The notes beneath the pieces are model-generated. The model worked only from the letters and a program-made list of their open reading frames with translations, did no database searches and had not been told where the DNA came from. A stretch of 12,216 nucleotides of DNA from VRUE01 sp035605155 (GTDB taxonomy: Bacteria > Actinomycetota > Thermoleophilia > Solirubrobacterales > 70-9): contig DATNHC010000088.1 of the NCBI GenBank assembly GCA_035605155.1, positions 1-12,216 of the forward strand. Reading direction: 5' to 3'. Of the stretch, positions 11,513 through 12,216 are shown one piece after another. The stretch's first letter is position 1, and every line of letters starts with the position of its first letter. The translations under genes and the position numbers were made by a program.

Positions 11513-12216
11513 CTAACTCGACCGTTGGTGGAACGCCTGCAAGCCCGGAAACGTGGCGGAGTCGCCCAGCTCCTCCTCGATGCGGAGCAGGCGGTTGTAC
11601 TTGGCAACTCGATCGGAGCGCGAGGGCGCGCCGGTCTTGATCTGGCCCGCCCCGGTGGCGACGGCGAGATCGGCAATCGTCGTGTCCCCGGTCTCGCCCG
11701 AGCGGTGTGAGATCACCGCCGTGTAGCCCGCCTCGGTGGCGATGCGGATCGCCTCCAGGGTCTCGGTCAGGGTGCCGATCTGGTTGACCTTGACCAGGAT
11801 CGAGTTGCCGACCCCGGCCTCGATCCCGCGCCGCAGGCGCTCGGGGTTGGTGACGAAGAGGTCGTCGCCGACCAGCTGCACCCGCTCGCCGAGCTTCTCG
11901 GTGAGGAGCTTCCAGCCCTCCCAGTCCTCCTCGTCCATGCCATCCTCGATCGAGACGATCGGGTAGCGCGAGCAGGCATCCTCCCAGTAGGCAGCCATCT
12001 CCTCGGGCGAGAGCGAGCGGCCCTCGTGCTCGAGCACGTAAGCGCCGCCCTCGAAGACCTCGCTGGTTGCCGGATCGAGGGCGATGAAGACGTCTGTGCC
12101 AGGCACGTACCCCGCTGCCTCGACTCCCGTGAGAACCGCCTGCAGTGCCGCCTCGTTGGACTCCAGGTTGGGCGCGAAGCCGCCCTCGTCGCCGACTGCG
12201 GTTGAGTGGCCAGCGG
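11513..12216 (-). CDS. eno: Enolase, C-terminal part (5' end beyond the window)
   Basis: About 233 codons of the C-terminal half are visible. Enolase converts 2-phosphoglycerate to phosphoenolpyruvate in glycolysis, with Mg2+, in the cytoplasm. The fragment opens with TAVGDEGGFAPNLESNEAAL, which includes the proton-transfer Glu (GDEGG). It then shows the metal ligands Asp in FIALDPATSE, Glu in SIEDGMDEEDWEGW and Asp in GDDLFVTN, the catalytic Lys in ILVKVNQIGTLTET, the SHRSGET loop, and the Lys in GQIKTGAPSRSDRVAKYN. All known active-site residues of this half are present. The reading frame continues upstream to the window edge without a stop; the GTG near 12106 is internal, not a start. It is followed by ftsB after 35 bp. 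Confidence 0.97.
   Translation of the reverse strand, partial: AGHSTAVGDEGGFAPNLESNEAALQAVLTGVEAAGYVPGTDVFIALDPATSEVFEGGAYVLEHEGRSLSPEEMAAYWEDACSRYPIVSIEDGMDEEDWEGWKLLTEKLGERVQLVGDDLFVTNPERLRRGIEAGVGNSILVKVNQIGTLTETLEAIRIATEAGYTAVISHRSGETGDTTIADLAVATGAGQIKTGAPSRSDRVAKYNRLLRIEEELGDSATFPGLQAFHQRSS

Overview
The window is high-GC bacterial chromosome with strong codon bias, GTG and TTG starts, an eno-ftsB pair, an IlvG-type acetolactate synthase like that of mycobacteria, an ECF sigma factor carrying its own anti-sigma-like tail, and a class I (FbaB-type) aldolase. This points to an actinobacterium, plausibly of the Thermoleophilia/Solirubrobacterales. The lineage is inferred from family resemblance and not proven. 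The window is mostly ordinary housekeeping chromosome; I see no phage, IS, CRISPR or plasmid genes.

Layout. 1-1364 (-): the N-terminal 454 codons of an IlvG-like thiamine-diphosphate enzyme, running off the left edge. 1404-1490 (+): tRNA-Leu(UAA). 1613-3166 (+): ECF sigma factor with a zinc-binding anti-sigma-like module, a probable membrane segment and a proline-rich tail; its 3' end overlaps the convergent gene by 23 bp. 3144-6093 (-): a leftward cluster that reads, in order of transcription, a possible 46-codon ORF, a zinc-ribbon/rhomboid-fold membrane protein lacking the catalytic residues, a 107-codon unknown, a UPF0173 metal-dependent hydrolase, and an R2-like ligand-binding oxidase with the Val-Tyr crosslink pair. 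6185-7105 (+): class I fructose-bisphosphate aldolase. 7230-7733 (+): exported or membrane-tethered thermonuclease. 7823-8062 (+): small basic single-pass membrane protein. 8110-8658 (+): protein of mixed charge with an HTH-like N-terminus. 8795-12216 (-): enolase (partial), then ftsB, then a 764-aa polytopic GT-C-type glycosyltransferase candidate, closely spaced as one transcription unit.

The most unusual element is a short palindromic repeat present three times (8685-8776, 10141-10221, 10710-10801). One copy fills the gap between two convergent genes. The other two lie inside the membrane-protein gene without breaking its frame, each encoding a Gly/Pro-rich linker between membrane segments, and they are read in different frames. 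The arms of the diverged copy differ in sequence but still pair, so the hairpin rather than the sequence seems conserved. This resembles the in-frame palindromic elements described in Rickettsia, but I do not recognise this family.

Candidate promoters recur: TGN followed by TANNNT upstream of the sigma factor, the oxidase and the 79-aa gene (a close variant precedes the aldolase), and a TAGGCT hexamer 6-7 nt before two GTG starts that lack a ribosome site, which suggests leaderless transcripts.
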